A DNA stretch of 5,563 nucleotides from NCBI GenBank assembly GCA_030616165.1, contig JAUWXV010000240.1, positions 1 to 5,563 on the forward strand. Direction: 5' to 3'. Both the position numbers and the translations under genes were made by a program. The notes under the pieces were generated by a model. That model did not search any database. It had not been told where the DNA came from and was given only the letters and a program-made list of their open reading frames with translations. Positions 1 to 5,563 of this stretch are shown piece after piece. Source of the stretch: a bacterium. GTDB lineage: Bacteria > SM23-31 > JAUVVT01. The first letter of the stretch is position 1. The number at the start of each line of letters is the position of its first letter.

Positions 1-135
1 ATAAACAAAGAGAGTATAACACTTTATTCTCCTGATAATGTACCCAAAATAATAAAAGATATTTCTGTTAATGGTAAAAAAATAGAATTTACCATACCTG
101 GATTGGAAATTTACGATGTTGTTGTGATTAATTAA
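1..135 (+). CDS. 3' end of a probable glycan-active enzyme (partial)
   Basis: An open frame enters from the left edge and runs for 44 codons to a TAA stop at 133-135, so only the C-terminus is present. The residues include LYSPDN near the start and KIEFTIPGLEIYDVVVIN at the end. Alternating hydrophobic strands closing on an 'F-x-I-P-x-L-x-x-Y-x-V-V-V-I' tail are typical of the all-beta C-terminal domain of many glycoside hydrolases (GH66- and alpha-galactosidase-like enzymes end this way). That assignment rests on general resemblance, and the catalytic domain lies outside the window. Coding is supported by the sharp change at the stop codon to nearly pure A/T sequence. It lies 861 nt upstream of the next gene on the same strand and is separated from it by the tRNA-fragment region, so co-transcription is unlikely. 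Confidence 0.6.
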   Translation: MNKESITLYSPDNVPKIIKDISVNGKKIEFTIPGLEIYDVVVIN

Positions 136-240
136 ATTTAATTTTATTAGAAAAAAAATTAGAAAAAATTTATTATTAAGAATAAAAAAAATACATTACT
201 AATATAAAAAATATTTTAGTTTACATAACACCGACCTTGC

Positions 241-298
241 CAATTCTTGCCACTTTTGGTGTTAAATGGTGGCTTTCGTGACTTTGGTAGCACTATAA
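241..298 (+). repeat. Left copy of inverted repeat with 10-bp periodic GGTG units
   Basis: This stretch falls into about 10-bp units: TTGCCAATTC (237-246), TTGCCACTTT (247-256), TGGTGTTAAA (257-266), TGGTGGCTTT (267-276), CGTGACTTT (277-285) and GGTAGCACTA (286-295). It aligns with the reverse complement of 789-847. The best block is GGTGTTAAATGGTGGC (258-273) against GGTGCTAAATGGTGTC on the minus strand, 14 of 16 identical. Similarity extends outward through CAATnnTTGyCA and inward to a shared TATAA. Overall identity by eye is about 70%. Repeats phased near one helical turn suggest a row of protein-binding sites such as recombinase arm sites, but that is inference. Confidence 0.55.
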
Positions 299-370
299 GG
301 AAAGTGATGTAAGTTCAGCAGCCATACGCAGTTAAGTTGATTATTATAGAGTTACAATATTGTTTAAAAA

Positions 371-418
371 TGGTAGAGCATCTGACTCTTAATCAGATGG
401 TCTGAGTTAGACTTTAAC
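371..418 (+). pseudogene. Degenerate tRNA-Lys(CTT) fragment
   Basis: GGTAGAGCA (372-380) matches the 3' side of a tRNA D arm. It is followed by a perfect anticodon stem, TCTGA (381-385) with TCAGA (393-397), around loop CTCTTAA with anticodon CTT at 388-390, as in bacterial tRNA-Lys. A variable loop TGGT and a T-loop-like TTAGACT (407-413) follow, but the T stem no longer pairs. The 5' acceptor strand, the GCTC half of the D stem, the 3' acceptor strand and CCA are all missing, so this cannot be a working tRNA. It lies about 70 nt downstream of the 241-298 repeat. Confidence 0.7.
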
Positions 419-568
419 TTATAAGTAAATTGATGAATAATCTAAAATTGGAAATATAAAATAGAAATTACGTAAAGTAAAAAGAGGAAATAAAAAAATA
501 AATTATTTATTAAGATTGTTTTCAAAATTGCCAACAATTTTTCATGTTACCATTATGTAACTAAACAG

Positions 569-608
569 ATACAAAAATATACAAAAATTGACCAAGATTG
601 ACTCAAGT
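569..608 (+). repeat. Short tandem array of 10-bp units
   Basis: Four consecutive 10-mers sit in phase. ATACAAAAAT occurs at 569-578 and again exactly at 579-588. TGACCAAGAT (589-598) and TGACTCAAGT (599-608) follow, differing from each other at a few positions. The spacing matches the ~10-bp phasing of the repeats at 241-298 and 789-847, but the unit sequence differs. This could be a further degraded binding-site array or simple slippage in AT-rich DNA. Confidence 0.4.
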
Positions 609-669
609 AATTAAGATTTAAAAATGGGGATAAATAGAAGATTATTAAGGTAATTATAATGTTTACAAA

Positions 670-719
670 TGGTGGGCGATATTGGACTCGAACCAGTGAC
701 CTCCTGCTTGTAAGACAGG
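670..719 (-). pseudogene. 3' half of tRNA-Val(TAC), including CCA
   Basis: Read on the minus strand from 719 down to 670, the sequence gives an anticodon stem CCTGT pairing with GCAGG (one G-T wobble) around loop CTTACAA, whose anticodon TAC is that of tRNA-Val. It continues with variable loop AGGTC, a T arm with TTCGAGT loop, acceptor strand ATCGCCC, discriminator A and encoded CCA. The T stem carries one mismatch (ACTGG against CCAAT). Homology stops exactly at the 5' edge of the anticodon stem: no D arm or GGGCGAT acceptor strand follows, only AT-rich DNA. It is therefore a truncated, non-functional remnant. A tRNA 3' half ending in CCA is the usual footprint of a tRNA-targeting integrase (established knowledge; its application here is inference). 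Confidence 0.85.
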
Positions 720-788
720 GAGGATATTTCAAAATAATTTTCGTAAATTATTAAAAAACAATCATAATAACTACATGGCCTCCACACT

Positions 789-847
789 TTATATTGCCAC
801 TAATTGGCACAATTGACACCATTTAGCACCACTGCTGACAAATATTG
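789..847 (-). repeat. Right copy of inverted repeat with 10-bp periodic GGTG units
   Basis: Read on the minus strand, this shows the consecutive units GGTGCTAAAT, GGTGTCAATT, GTGCCAATT and AGTGGCAATA, consensus roughly GGTGCCAATT, each 9 to 10 bp. It aligns with 241-298 in the opposite orientation over about 58 bp, allowing one gap. The shared outer CAATnTTTGnCA-type segment and inner TATAA then AGTG support one common origin rather than chance. It lies about 70 nt upstream of the tRNA-Val fragment on the same strand, mirroring the left copy and the tRNA-Lys fragment. Confidence 0.55.
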
Positions 848-899
848 ATAACATTTATTTTTAGCTAATTTATATCATAACTAAATATTCAATCAAAAG

Positions 900-931
900 T
901 TGCAAAAATTGCAAATAAAAAATTTTATTTG
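900..931. promoter_or_regulatory. Palindrome and direct repeat upstream of the oxidoreductase gene
   Basis: CAAATAAAA (912-920) is the exact reverse complement of TTTTATTTG (923-931), with two bases between them. Just upstream, TTGCAAA occurs at 900-906 and again at 909-915. The right arm of the palindrome overlaps the predicted -35 hexamer at 929-934, where a repressor would block RNA polymerase. The sequence is almost all A/T, so a chance palindrome is possible. Being an operator is inference. Confidence 0.35.
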
Positions 932-957
932 AAAAAATGAGATTTAGACTATATATT
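929..957 (+). promoter_or_regulatory. Sigma-70-type promoter for the oxidoreductase gene
   Basis: TTGAAA (929-934) matches the TTGACA -35 consensus at 5 of 6 positions. TATATT (952-957) matches the TATAAT -10 at 5 of 6. The spacer is the ideal 17 bp. Transcription would start near 964, leaving a leader of about 32 nt before the ATG at 996. In this AT-rich DNA -10-like hexamers are common, but the combined match and spacing stand out. Confidence 0.5.
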
Positions 958-982
958 TAGTGTTAGTTGATCATAAAGAAAG

Positions 983-987
983 AGGAG
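983..987 (+). promoter_or_regulatory. Ribosome binding site fixing the start at 996
   Basis: AGGAG lies 8 nt before ATG 996-998. It supports this start over the in-frame GTG at 960, which has no Shine-Dalgarno sequence and lies upstream of the predicted transcription start. It resembles the sites before the other two genes (AGGAG at 2370-2374 and 4344-4348). Confidence 0.8.
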
Positions 988-995
988 AAACTCAT

Positions 996-2306
996 ATGTA
1001 TAAAAATTGTAACCGCCGGGATGTCTTAAAATTCCTCACAGCAGCAGGAGCCGGTATAGTTTTGACTAAAACGGAGTCATCAAAGTCAGTTCCCCTTACC
1101 AATAAACCGGTACGTGTTGGATTTGTCGGCGTAGGAGACCGTGGGTCTTATAACCTCGATATCTGCTTAGGTATGGAAGGTGTAGAGGTCGTTGCACTTT
1201 GCGATATTAAAGACTCATATTTATATCGTGCAAAACGCTGGGTTGAGGAATCGGAACAGCCAACGCCGAAACTTTATGGAGAGAGCAGGACAGATTTTGA
1301 GCGGATGTGTGATAATGAGGATTTAGACCTTGTTGTCACTGCAACACCGTGGGAATGGCACACGCCTGTTTGTGTTGCTGCGATGAGGACCGGCAAGAAT
1401 GCTGCAAGTGAACAGCCAATTGCGATAACGGTTGATGAGTGCTGGGAATTAGTGGAGACATCTGAAAAAACTGGTAAGTTTTGTACTGTATTGAAAGAAA
1501 TAGGTGACCTTACTATTACAAATATGATACGGCAAGGTTTATTTGGTGAAATTTTGCATTGTGAAAAAGGATATGTACATGACCTCAGGCTTGTCAAGTT
1601 CGATCCTGAAAGGGAACCGTGGAGATTAAAGCATTCCGAAAACCGAAACAGCATGTTATATCCGTCAATGTATCAATTTACAACATATTTGGAACTTGGT
1701 CACGGTGACAGAATGGACTACCTGGTATCAATGAGTTCGAAATCACTGTCGATTAACGAATTTGCGGCTTTAAACTACGGTGATGACCATCCATATGCTA
1801 CAAAAAAGATGGCTTTGGGTGACTATGTAGGTACTCTCATTCATACTGCAAACGGGAAAGTGATAACTTTTCATTTTGATACAAGTACTCCCCACCCGCG
1901 ACATATTTTTCGAATGCAGGGCACCAAAGGATGTTTTATGCAAGATAGAGCAACCGGGGAACAGAGGATTTATATCGACGGGCGAAGTCCAGAACCACAC
2001 AGCTGGGAACCTGCCGATGAGTATTTTAAAGAATATGAGCACTCGTATTTGAAGACTTATAGACCAGAACCGCGCAAAGCAATACGCGGCCATGGCAGCG
2101 GCAATACTACACCTATAATGTGGCACCGGATGATTAGAGCAATCAGGGAAGGAAAGCCTATAGACCGTGATGTTTACGATTCTGTTAACTTTGCAGTCAT
2201 TCCTCCCATTTCAGAAATATCAGTAGCTAACAATAGTAAACCTGTCGAGATTCCCGATTTTACCCAAGGCAAATGGAAGACTAAACAACCTGTTGAAATT
2301 AGTTAG
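996..2306 (+). CDS. Tat-exported Gfo/Idh/MocA protein, GH109-like
   Basis: This is a 436-residue protein with an NAD(P)-binding Rossmann fold followed by an alpha/beta C-terminal domain. The N-terminus has a twin-arginine signal (NRRDVLK, residues 6-12, then hydrophobic 13-23), implying folded export with cofactor. GVGDRG (45-50) is the dinucleotide loop and CDI (69-71) ends the second strand. The usual EKP lysine of sugar dehydrogenases is Gln in EQP (139-141). RQGLFGEILHCEKGYVHDLR (179-198), DYLVSMSS (241-248), DVYDS (392-396) and PDFTQGKW (420-427) closely resemble GH109, whose alpha-N-acetylgalactosaminidases use NAD+ in an oxidation-elimination mechanism. The GGHGG loop appears as RGHGS (364-368), keeping His366. 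However, the GH109-style YPTHG segment is YPSMY (222-226), and the 'LEN..YG' region after Cys163 is shortened and changed. The activity may therefore differ; a Gfo/Idh/MocA oxidoreductase of unknown substrate is the cautious call. It starts a possible two-gene unit with the gene 75 nt downstream. Confidence 0.85.
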   Translation: MYKNCNRRDVLKFLTAAGAGIVLTKTESSKSVPLTNKPVRVGFVGVGDRGSYNLDICLGMEGVEVVALCDIKDSYLYRAKRWVEESEQPTPKLYGESRTDFERMCDNEDLDLVVTATPWEWHTPVCVAAMRTGKNAASEQPIAITVDECWELVETSEKTGKFCTVLKEIGDLTITNMIRQGLFGEILHCEKGYVHDLRLVKFDPEREPWRLKHSENRNSMLYPSMYQFTTYLELGHGDRMDYLVSMSSKSLSINEFAALNYGDDHPYATKKMALGDYVGTLIHTANGKVITFHFDTSTPHPRHIFRMQGTKGCFMQDRATGEQRIYIDGRSPEPHSWEPADEYFKEYEHSYLKTYRPEPRKAIRGHGSGNTTPIMWHRMIRAIREGKPIDRDVYDSVNFAVIPPISEISVANNSKPVEIPDFTQGKWKTKQPVEIS

Positions 2307-2381
2307 ACATCAGAATGATTTTTTTATATATGAAAATAAACTACAATAAGCATTTTGCTTTAATAATATAGGAGAATAAAG

Positions 2382-4151
2382 ATGAAAAAAAGAATATTTT
2401 TGATTTCATTTATCATATTCTTCCTTTACTTTTTAACAGTACCGCTGCTCTTGGCACAGGAACCCGAGATTCCTTATGCTGGTGAGGTACCCCTGACACC
2501 AAATGTTAGACCGATGATTATTGTTAGCGGCTCAGATTATGATATGGGTTATCAATGGTATCAACAGATTGTTCAGATTTACGGAAAAAAGCCGTGCGAG
2601 GAACTTTCACACCAAAAATTTACGGAAGACGAGCTTTCTGCTCTGAAGGCATACCAATGGTACATTAGAAAATATACGCCTGAAATGATAGAGTTACTAA
2701 AGGGTATGGTTGACGGTGCAAAAGATGCGGGCATTTTCCTGACTTATGAGCAGGTCCTGGCAAAATGGTCAGGTACAACAAAATATCCTTTTCCTGCTGG
2801 AAGTGAAAATGAGAAACTACCACCAGAGGAAGACTGTAGCGGTTGGGCTGCCTGGGGAAGAATGACAAAAGATGGAAAACTATATTGTGGTGGAAGTGGA
2901 GATCATCAAATCATAATGGGAGATAATGAGATTAGAAGTTTCGAATATTGCGTGGCTATGTTTCCAGAAAAGGGGAATAACTTTGTGTTTTCTACTTCAA
3001 CGGGATGTTGCTGGCACGTAAGTATGAATAATAAAGGCTGTGCAATGTTTCACCACGGTACCACTGGTTACTATGGGCGTTACTTGCCACCGGAAGAACA
3101 AAATTACGGTTATGGCGTGCCAAATGTTATGATAACGATACATACTCTTCGATTTGCTCAGTCTGCTAATGATGCACAAAGAATAGTGTTATCTTTGCCA
3201 AGCGGAGATGGGAGAGTCGGTGGCGCCTGGGCAGACGTAAATGGGACTGCTTTTGTTATTGAGAATAGAGATAATCCAAGAGCTATTAGAAAATCCGGTG
3301 ATTATGGTGAGAGAGATTTCATTTATAGTACAAATAATTTATTCTCAGAAGAATTGAAGGATTGTTATAAACCGCCACCCGGACAAAAGGTTATTTTTTT
3401 CCCACACGTGGGTTATTTGGGTACAGAGGGAAGTTTGGGCAGCATAGGTCGGAACTTTGAATTATGGAACTTATTCCATAACTACCCAGGTGAAGTAGAC
3501 ATAAATTTTGCTAAGATGATTTGGCGTTTTCCCGGTCCCCCACCTCCTTATGCCACCATAGACGAGGCTGTTGAAGATTATGACAGGTCTCAAGCAAGGC
3601 TTTGGAATGCACATGTTAGTCAGACAGGGAATGCAATGGTAGGTATTATGGTGCCTGACAATGGAGAGGAGGGATTATATTACGTATCTCAGGGATGCGC
3701 TGTAAGAGGTAATGACTCTCCGACTTATCCGGGTGGTGTCGTCATCCGTATTGCTCCTACTTATTCTTTTTATCAGTTAAAGCTTGATTCTAACGTTAGG
3801 AATGTTGCACGTGCAGCCAGAACTCGTACTCAATATGATTTATATAATGCATATCAGGAATTGAGTAAGCTAAGCTATGAAGATGTTCCTTATGCACCGC
3901 TAAATGCAATATTAGACCAGGCAACAACTGAGTGGCAAAAAGGTGAATATTATAGTAGAATTGCCGGAAGAAAGCAAGGAAATGAGAACATTAACTGCCT
4001 GGCAAAATCAGCAAGATCTTATTTTAGGGCTCAGGCACTTGCACTACAAGCTTATAATTCCTTAGTTCCTCCCGCGAAGTGTCCGGAAGACCTTGGTCTT
4101 AGAGAATGGTTTGGCGCATGGGGTGATTGGGATACAAGGGGTGATAATTAG
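2382..4151 (+). CDS. Secreted C45-like Ntn-hydrolase
   Basis: This is a 589-residue protein with a classic Sec signal peptide: MKKR, a hydrophobic core at residues 5-24, and likely cleavage after LLLA (25|26). The body resembles peptidase family C45 (acyl-CoA:6-APA acyltransferase-like Ntn-hydrolases). GSDYDMGYQ (50-58) fits the early 'G.....G' segment. YTPEMIELLKGMVDGAKDAGI (98-118) fits the helical 'E..G.A.gaG' segment. DCSGWAAWGRMTKDG (151-165) fits the nucleophile strand, followed by GGSGDH (170-175) and MNNKG (215-219). By family precedent Cys152 would become the N-terminal nucleophile after autocleavage at Asp151-Cys152, leaving a propeptide of about 126 residues. It would hydrolyse or transfer an amide or ester acyl group outside the cytoplasm. 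The final ~120 residues look helical and have no recognised role. About a dozen cysteines suggest possible disulfides. AGGAG (2370-2374) is 7 nt before ATG. The substrate is unknown; the family call is moderate. Confidence 0.7.
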   Translation: MKKRIFLISFIIFFLYFLTVPLLLAQEPEIPYAGEVPLTPNVRPMIIVSGSDYDMGYQWYQQIVQIYGKKPCEELSHQKFTEDELSALKAYQWYIRKYTPEMIELLKGMVDGAKDAGIFLTYEQVLAKWSGTTKYPFPAGSENEKLPPEEDCSGWAAWGRMTKDGKLYCGGSGDHQIIMGDNEIRSFEYCVAMFPEKGNNFVFSTSTGCCWHVSMNNKGCAMFHHGTTGYYGRYLPPEEQNYGYGVPNVMITIHTLRFAQSANDAQRIVLSLPSGDGRVGGAWADVNGTAFVIENRDNPRAIRKSGDYGERDFIYSTNNLFSEELKDCYKPPPGQKVIFFPHVGYLGTEGSLGSIGRNFELWNLFHNYPGEVDINFAKMIWRFPGPPPPYATIDEAVEDYDRSQARLWNAHVSQTGNAMVGIMVPDNGEEGLYYVSQGCAVRGNDSPTYPGGVVIRIAPTYSFYQLKLDSNVRNVARAARTRTQYDLYNAYQELSKLSYEDVPYAPLNAILDQATTEWQKGEYYSRIAGRKQGNENINCLAKSARSYFRAQALALQAYNSLVPPAKCPEDLGLREWFGAWGDWDTRGDN

Positions 4152-4354
4152 CTTAAGATATATTATTTTTATATAGAAATAAGAAACTTTGTAAACATAG
4201 TAGTCAGCTATTTTTTAAATTAAACATTATTAAGAAGTATATTTTTTAACTATAGTAATATTTACTTTTTTAAAAAATAAACAATATATGTTTTCCATAT
4301 AATTGAATATAAATCAATTAAAATTTAATCAATTAAAAGTAAGAGGAGAATAAT
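4152..4354 (+). promoter_or_regulatory. AT-rich spacer with -10-like box and 12-bp direct repeat
   Basis: This gap of about 200 nt between the two hydrolase genes contains no gene. A perfect TATAAT lies at 4298-4303, without a convincing -35, so a separate promoter for the downstream gene is possible but weak. AATCAATTAAAA occurs twice, at 4312-4323 and 4327-4338, a 15-bp period in the leader just ahead of the AGGAG at 4344-4348. Near its start, ATAG and CTAT flank a 7-nt loop and run into a T tract (about 4197-4217), at best a very weak terminator. Confidence 0.35.
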
Positions 4355-5485
4355 ATGAGACTGTATATTAAGAAGCCAAGTTTTATGATTATCTTTGGGG
4401 TAATATTTTCTGTCGTATTTTTTTGCACTAAAAAGGCACAGGAGAGTTCATTAAAAGATATTCGTTTGCTTGATTTTAAGCCTAAAACAATGCTTGTAGT
4501 AAAAGAAACAAAGGTTGAAAAAGCAAAGTTTCCTGTTATAGATTGTCACAATCATCTAAGAAGAGTAATTAATGCGGGTGCGGATATTGAAGAGCTGATT
4601 AAAATTATGGATGAGTGTAATGTTCAAATGGTTGTGGACCTTGACGGATATCCGGGGGGACAGTTTGAAAAGAGTTTAAGAACATTAAAGGAACCGTATT
4701 CTGATAGATTTTTGGTTTATACGAGAATTGATTGGACAAATCTTGATGACCCAGGTTTTGCTGAACAGATGGCAAAGAAAATCGAAGAAGACGTAAAGAA
4801 GGGTGCTCAGGCATTAAAAATAAGAAAAGAGTTAGGTCTTGAGATTCAGTTAGCGAATGGCACATATCTTCCTGTTGATTCTCCAAAACTGGATCCAACC
4901 TGGGAAATGTGCGGGAAACTTGGGATTCCTGTGACTATTCATGTTGCTGACCCCGTGGCATTTTTTACTCCTCTTGACAGGTTTAATGAGCGTCTTGAAG
5001 AAGTGATTGACCATCCGGACTGGATGTGGAACAGACCTGAATTATACAATGTAGAAGAAATAATGGAACAGAGAAACCGTATGTTAGCAAAACATCCTAA
5101 TACAAACTTCATTGGTGCTCATGTTGGCGGCATGTCTGAAAATCTTGCATTAGCTGCAGAATGGCTTGATACATATCCTAATCTTTATTATGATACTTCA
5201 GCGAGGATTCATGAAATTGGAAGACAACCTTATACTGCAAGAAAATTTTTAATTAAGTATCAAGATAGAATTGTTTTTGGTTCAGATGGATGTGATGCCG
5301 GTCCGATAAATGCAGAAATGTACCGACTTAATTGGAGATGGTTTGAAACTGATGATGAATACTTTGACGTCTCAAAAGCCCATCATTATCAGGGAAGGTG
5401 GATGGTTTACGGTGTTCATCTTCCTGATGAAGTCCTAAAAAAGATATATTATCAGAACGCAAAGAAATTATATCCTGGATTATAG
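4355..5485 (+). CDS. Exported amidohydrolase-family (PF04909-type) metal-dependent hydrolase
   Basis: This 376-residue protein has the TIM-barrel metal-hydrolase signature in order: IDCHNHL (62-68, HxH metal ligands His65 and His67), VTIHVADP (193-200, His196), FIGAHVGG (252-259, His256) and FGSDG (308-312, Asp311). By analogy with ACMSD-like enzymes, His65, His67, His196 and Asp311 would bind a metal such as zinc, and His256 would act in catalysis. The family covers decarboxylases and hydrolases of carboxylic or aromatic compounds, lactones and amides, so the reaction cannot be stated. The N-terminus (residues 6-23) is a hydrophobic export signal followed by Cys24-Thr-Lys-Lys. This could be a lipoprotein, but the lipobox VFFC is atypical with Phe at -1; an uncleaved anchor is the alternative. 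A linker of about 35 residues precedes the barrel. AGGAG lies 6 nt before ATG. A TAG stop ends the gene. Confidence 0.85.
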   Translation: MRLYIKKPSFMIIFGVIFSVVFFCTKKAQESSLKDIRLLDFKPKTMLVVKETKVEKAKFPVIDCHNHLRRVINAGADIEELIKIMDECNVQMVVDLDGYPGGQFEKSLRTLKEPYSDRFLVYTRIDWTNLDDPGFAEQMAKKIEEDVKKGAQALKIRKELGLEIQLANGTYLPVDSPKLDPTWEMCGKLGIPVTIHVADPVAFFTPLDRFNERLEEVIDHPDWMWNRPELYNVEEIMEQRNRMLAKHPNTNFIGAHVGGMSENLALAAEWLDTYPNLYYDTSARIHEIGRQPYTARKFLIKYQDRIVFGSDGCDAGPINAEMYRLNWRWFETDDEYFDVSKAHHYQGRWMVYGVHLPDEVLKKIYYQNAKKLYPGL

Positions 5486-5501
5486 AAAATATTATAAAGA
5501 A

Positions 5502-5553
5502 GAGTATTTATATTATTGAAATTATTTTTTATATTATTATTTATAAATATCTC
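5502..5553. repeat. AT-rich inverted repeat after the last gene
   Basis: GAGTATTTATA (5502-5512) pairs with TATAAATATCTC (5542-5553) with a single bulged base, around a 29-nt loop that is almost all A/T. It begins 16 nt after the stop codon and could form a transcript-end stem. It lacks a GC-rich stem and a following T tract, so it is not a standard intrinsic terminator. Confidence 0.3.
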
Positions 5554-5563
5554 TGAATTGATA

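Larger units (their letters stand above)
136..928. other. Gene-free AT-rich region with mobile-element-like debris
   Basis: No intact protein gene is supported here: open frames are short and lack ribosome binding sites. The region is very AT-rich, with islands of higher GC at 230-330, 371-405, 670-725 and 776-840. These islands are the two inverted related repeats and the two tRNA fragments listed separately. A small perfect hairpin also occurs, AAAATTG at 524-530 pairing with CAATTTT at 535-541 around a CCAA loop. It is too AT-rich to call a terminator. No recombinase or transposase remnant was recognised. Confidence 0.6.

Noticed and set aside
670-723. Functional tRNA-Val gene
   Set aside because: The 5' acceptor strand and the D arm are absent on the minus strand beyond 719, so the cloverleaf cannot form.
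237-847. CRISPR array or insertion sequence with a transposase
   Set aside because: The repeats are ~10-bp phased units without spacers of regular length, and no transposase or cas-like coding is visible.
960-995. Upstream GTG start extending the oxidoreductase by 12 residues
   Set aside because: It has no ribosome binding site and lies before the predicted transcription start. The ATG at 996 has AGGAG 8 nt upstream and puts the twin-arginine motif at residues 7-8, as is typical.
1274-1654. Minus-strand open frame of 126 codons (likewise those at 1770-2126, 2665-2868, 2997-3179, 4605-4898)
   Set aside because: They lie inside strongly supported plus-strand genes, show no family-like motifs and have no clear ribosome binding sites, so they are shadows.
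2307-2381. Intrinsic terminator between the first two full genes (AAGC-ATTTT-GCTT hairpin near 2348-2360)
   Set aside because: The stem is only four base pairs and has no T tract after it. The short gap fits read-through into the next gene.

Overview
The window appears to be bacterial DNA: AT-rich spacers, moderately AT-rich genes, and AGGAG ribosome binding sites 6 to 8 nt ahead of ATG starts. It carries three complete genes for exported proteins, all on the plus strand. An exported Gfo/Idh/MocA oxidoreductase beside secreted hydrolases is common in uncultured glycan-degrading bacteria such as Planctomycetes/PVC relatives and several candidate phyla. The sequence alone does not fix the lineage.

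Layout. Bases 1-135 are the 3' end of a gene whose last residues look like the C-terminal beta-sandwich of a carbohydrate-active enzyme. Bases 136-995 hold no intact gene, but they are structured. There are two broken tRNA fragments, tRNA-Lys(CTT) on plus and tRNA-Val(TAC) 3' half on minus. Each has a related sequence of about 58 bp with ~10-bp periodicity lying about 70 nt upstream of it. The two sequences are inverted relative to each other, so the region is roughly symmetric. It looks like a decayed landing zone of tRNA-targeting mobile elements, although no recombinase gene is present.

A good sigma-70-type promoter (929-957), overlapped at its -35 by a perfect 9-bp-arm palindrome, leads into the first full gene. 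This is a Tat-exported oxidoreductase-fold protein closest in architecture to glycoside hydrolase family 109 (996-2306). It is followed after 75 nt by a secreted C45-like Ntn-hydrolase (2382-4151). After a 203-nt AT-rich gap comes a membrane-anchored or secreted PF04909-type metal-dependent hydrolase (4355-5485). The window ends in an AT-rich spacer with a weak inverted repeat.

How they may work together (inference). All three proteins have export signals and belong to families that cleave glycosidic, amide or C-C/C-O bonds. A small extracytoplasmic catabolic locus acting on N-acylated sugar- or amide-containing glycoconjugates is plausible, but no substrate can be read from the sequence.
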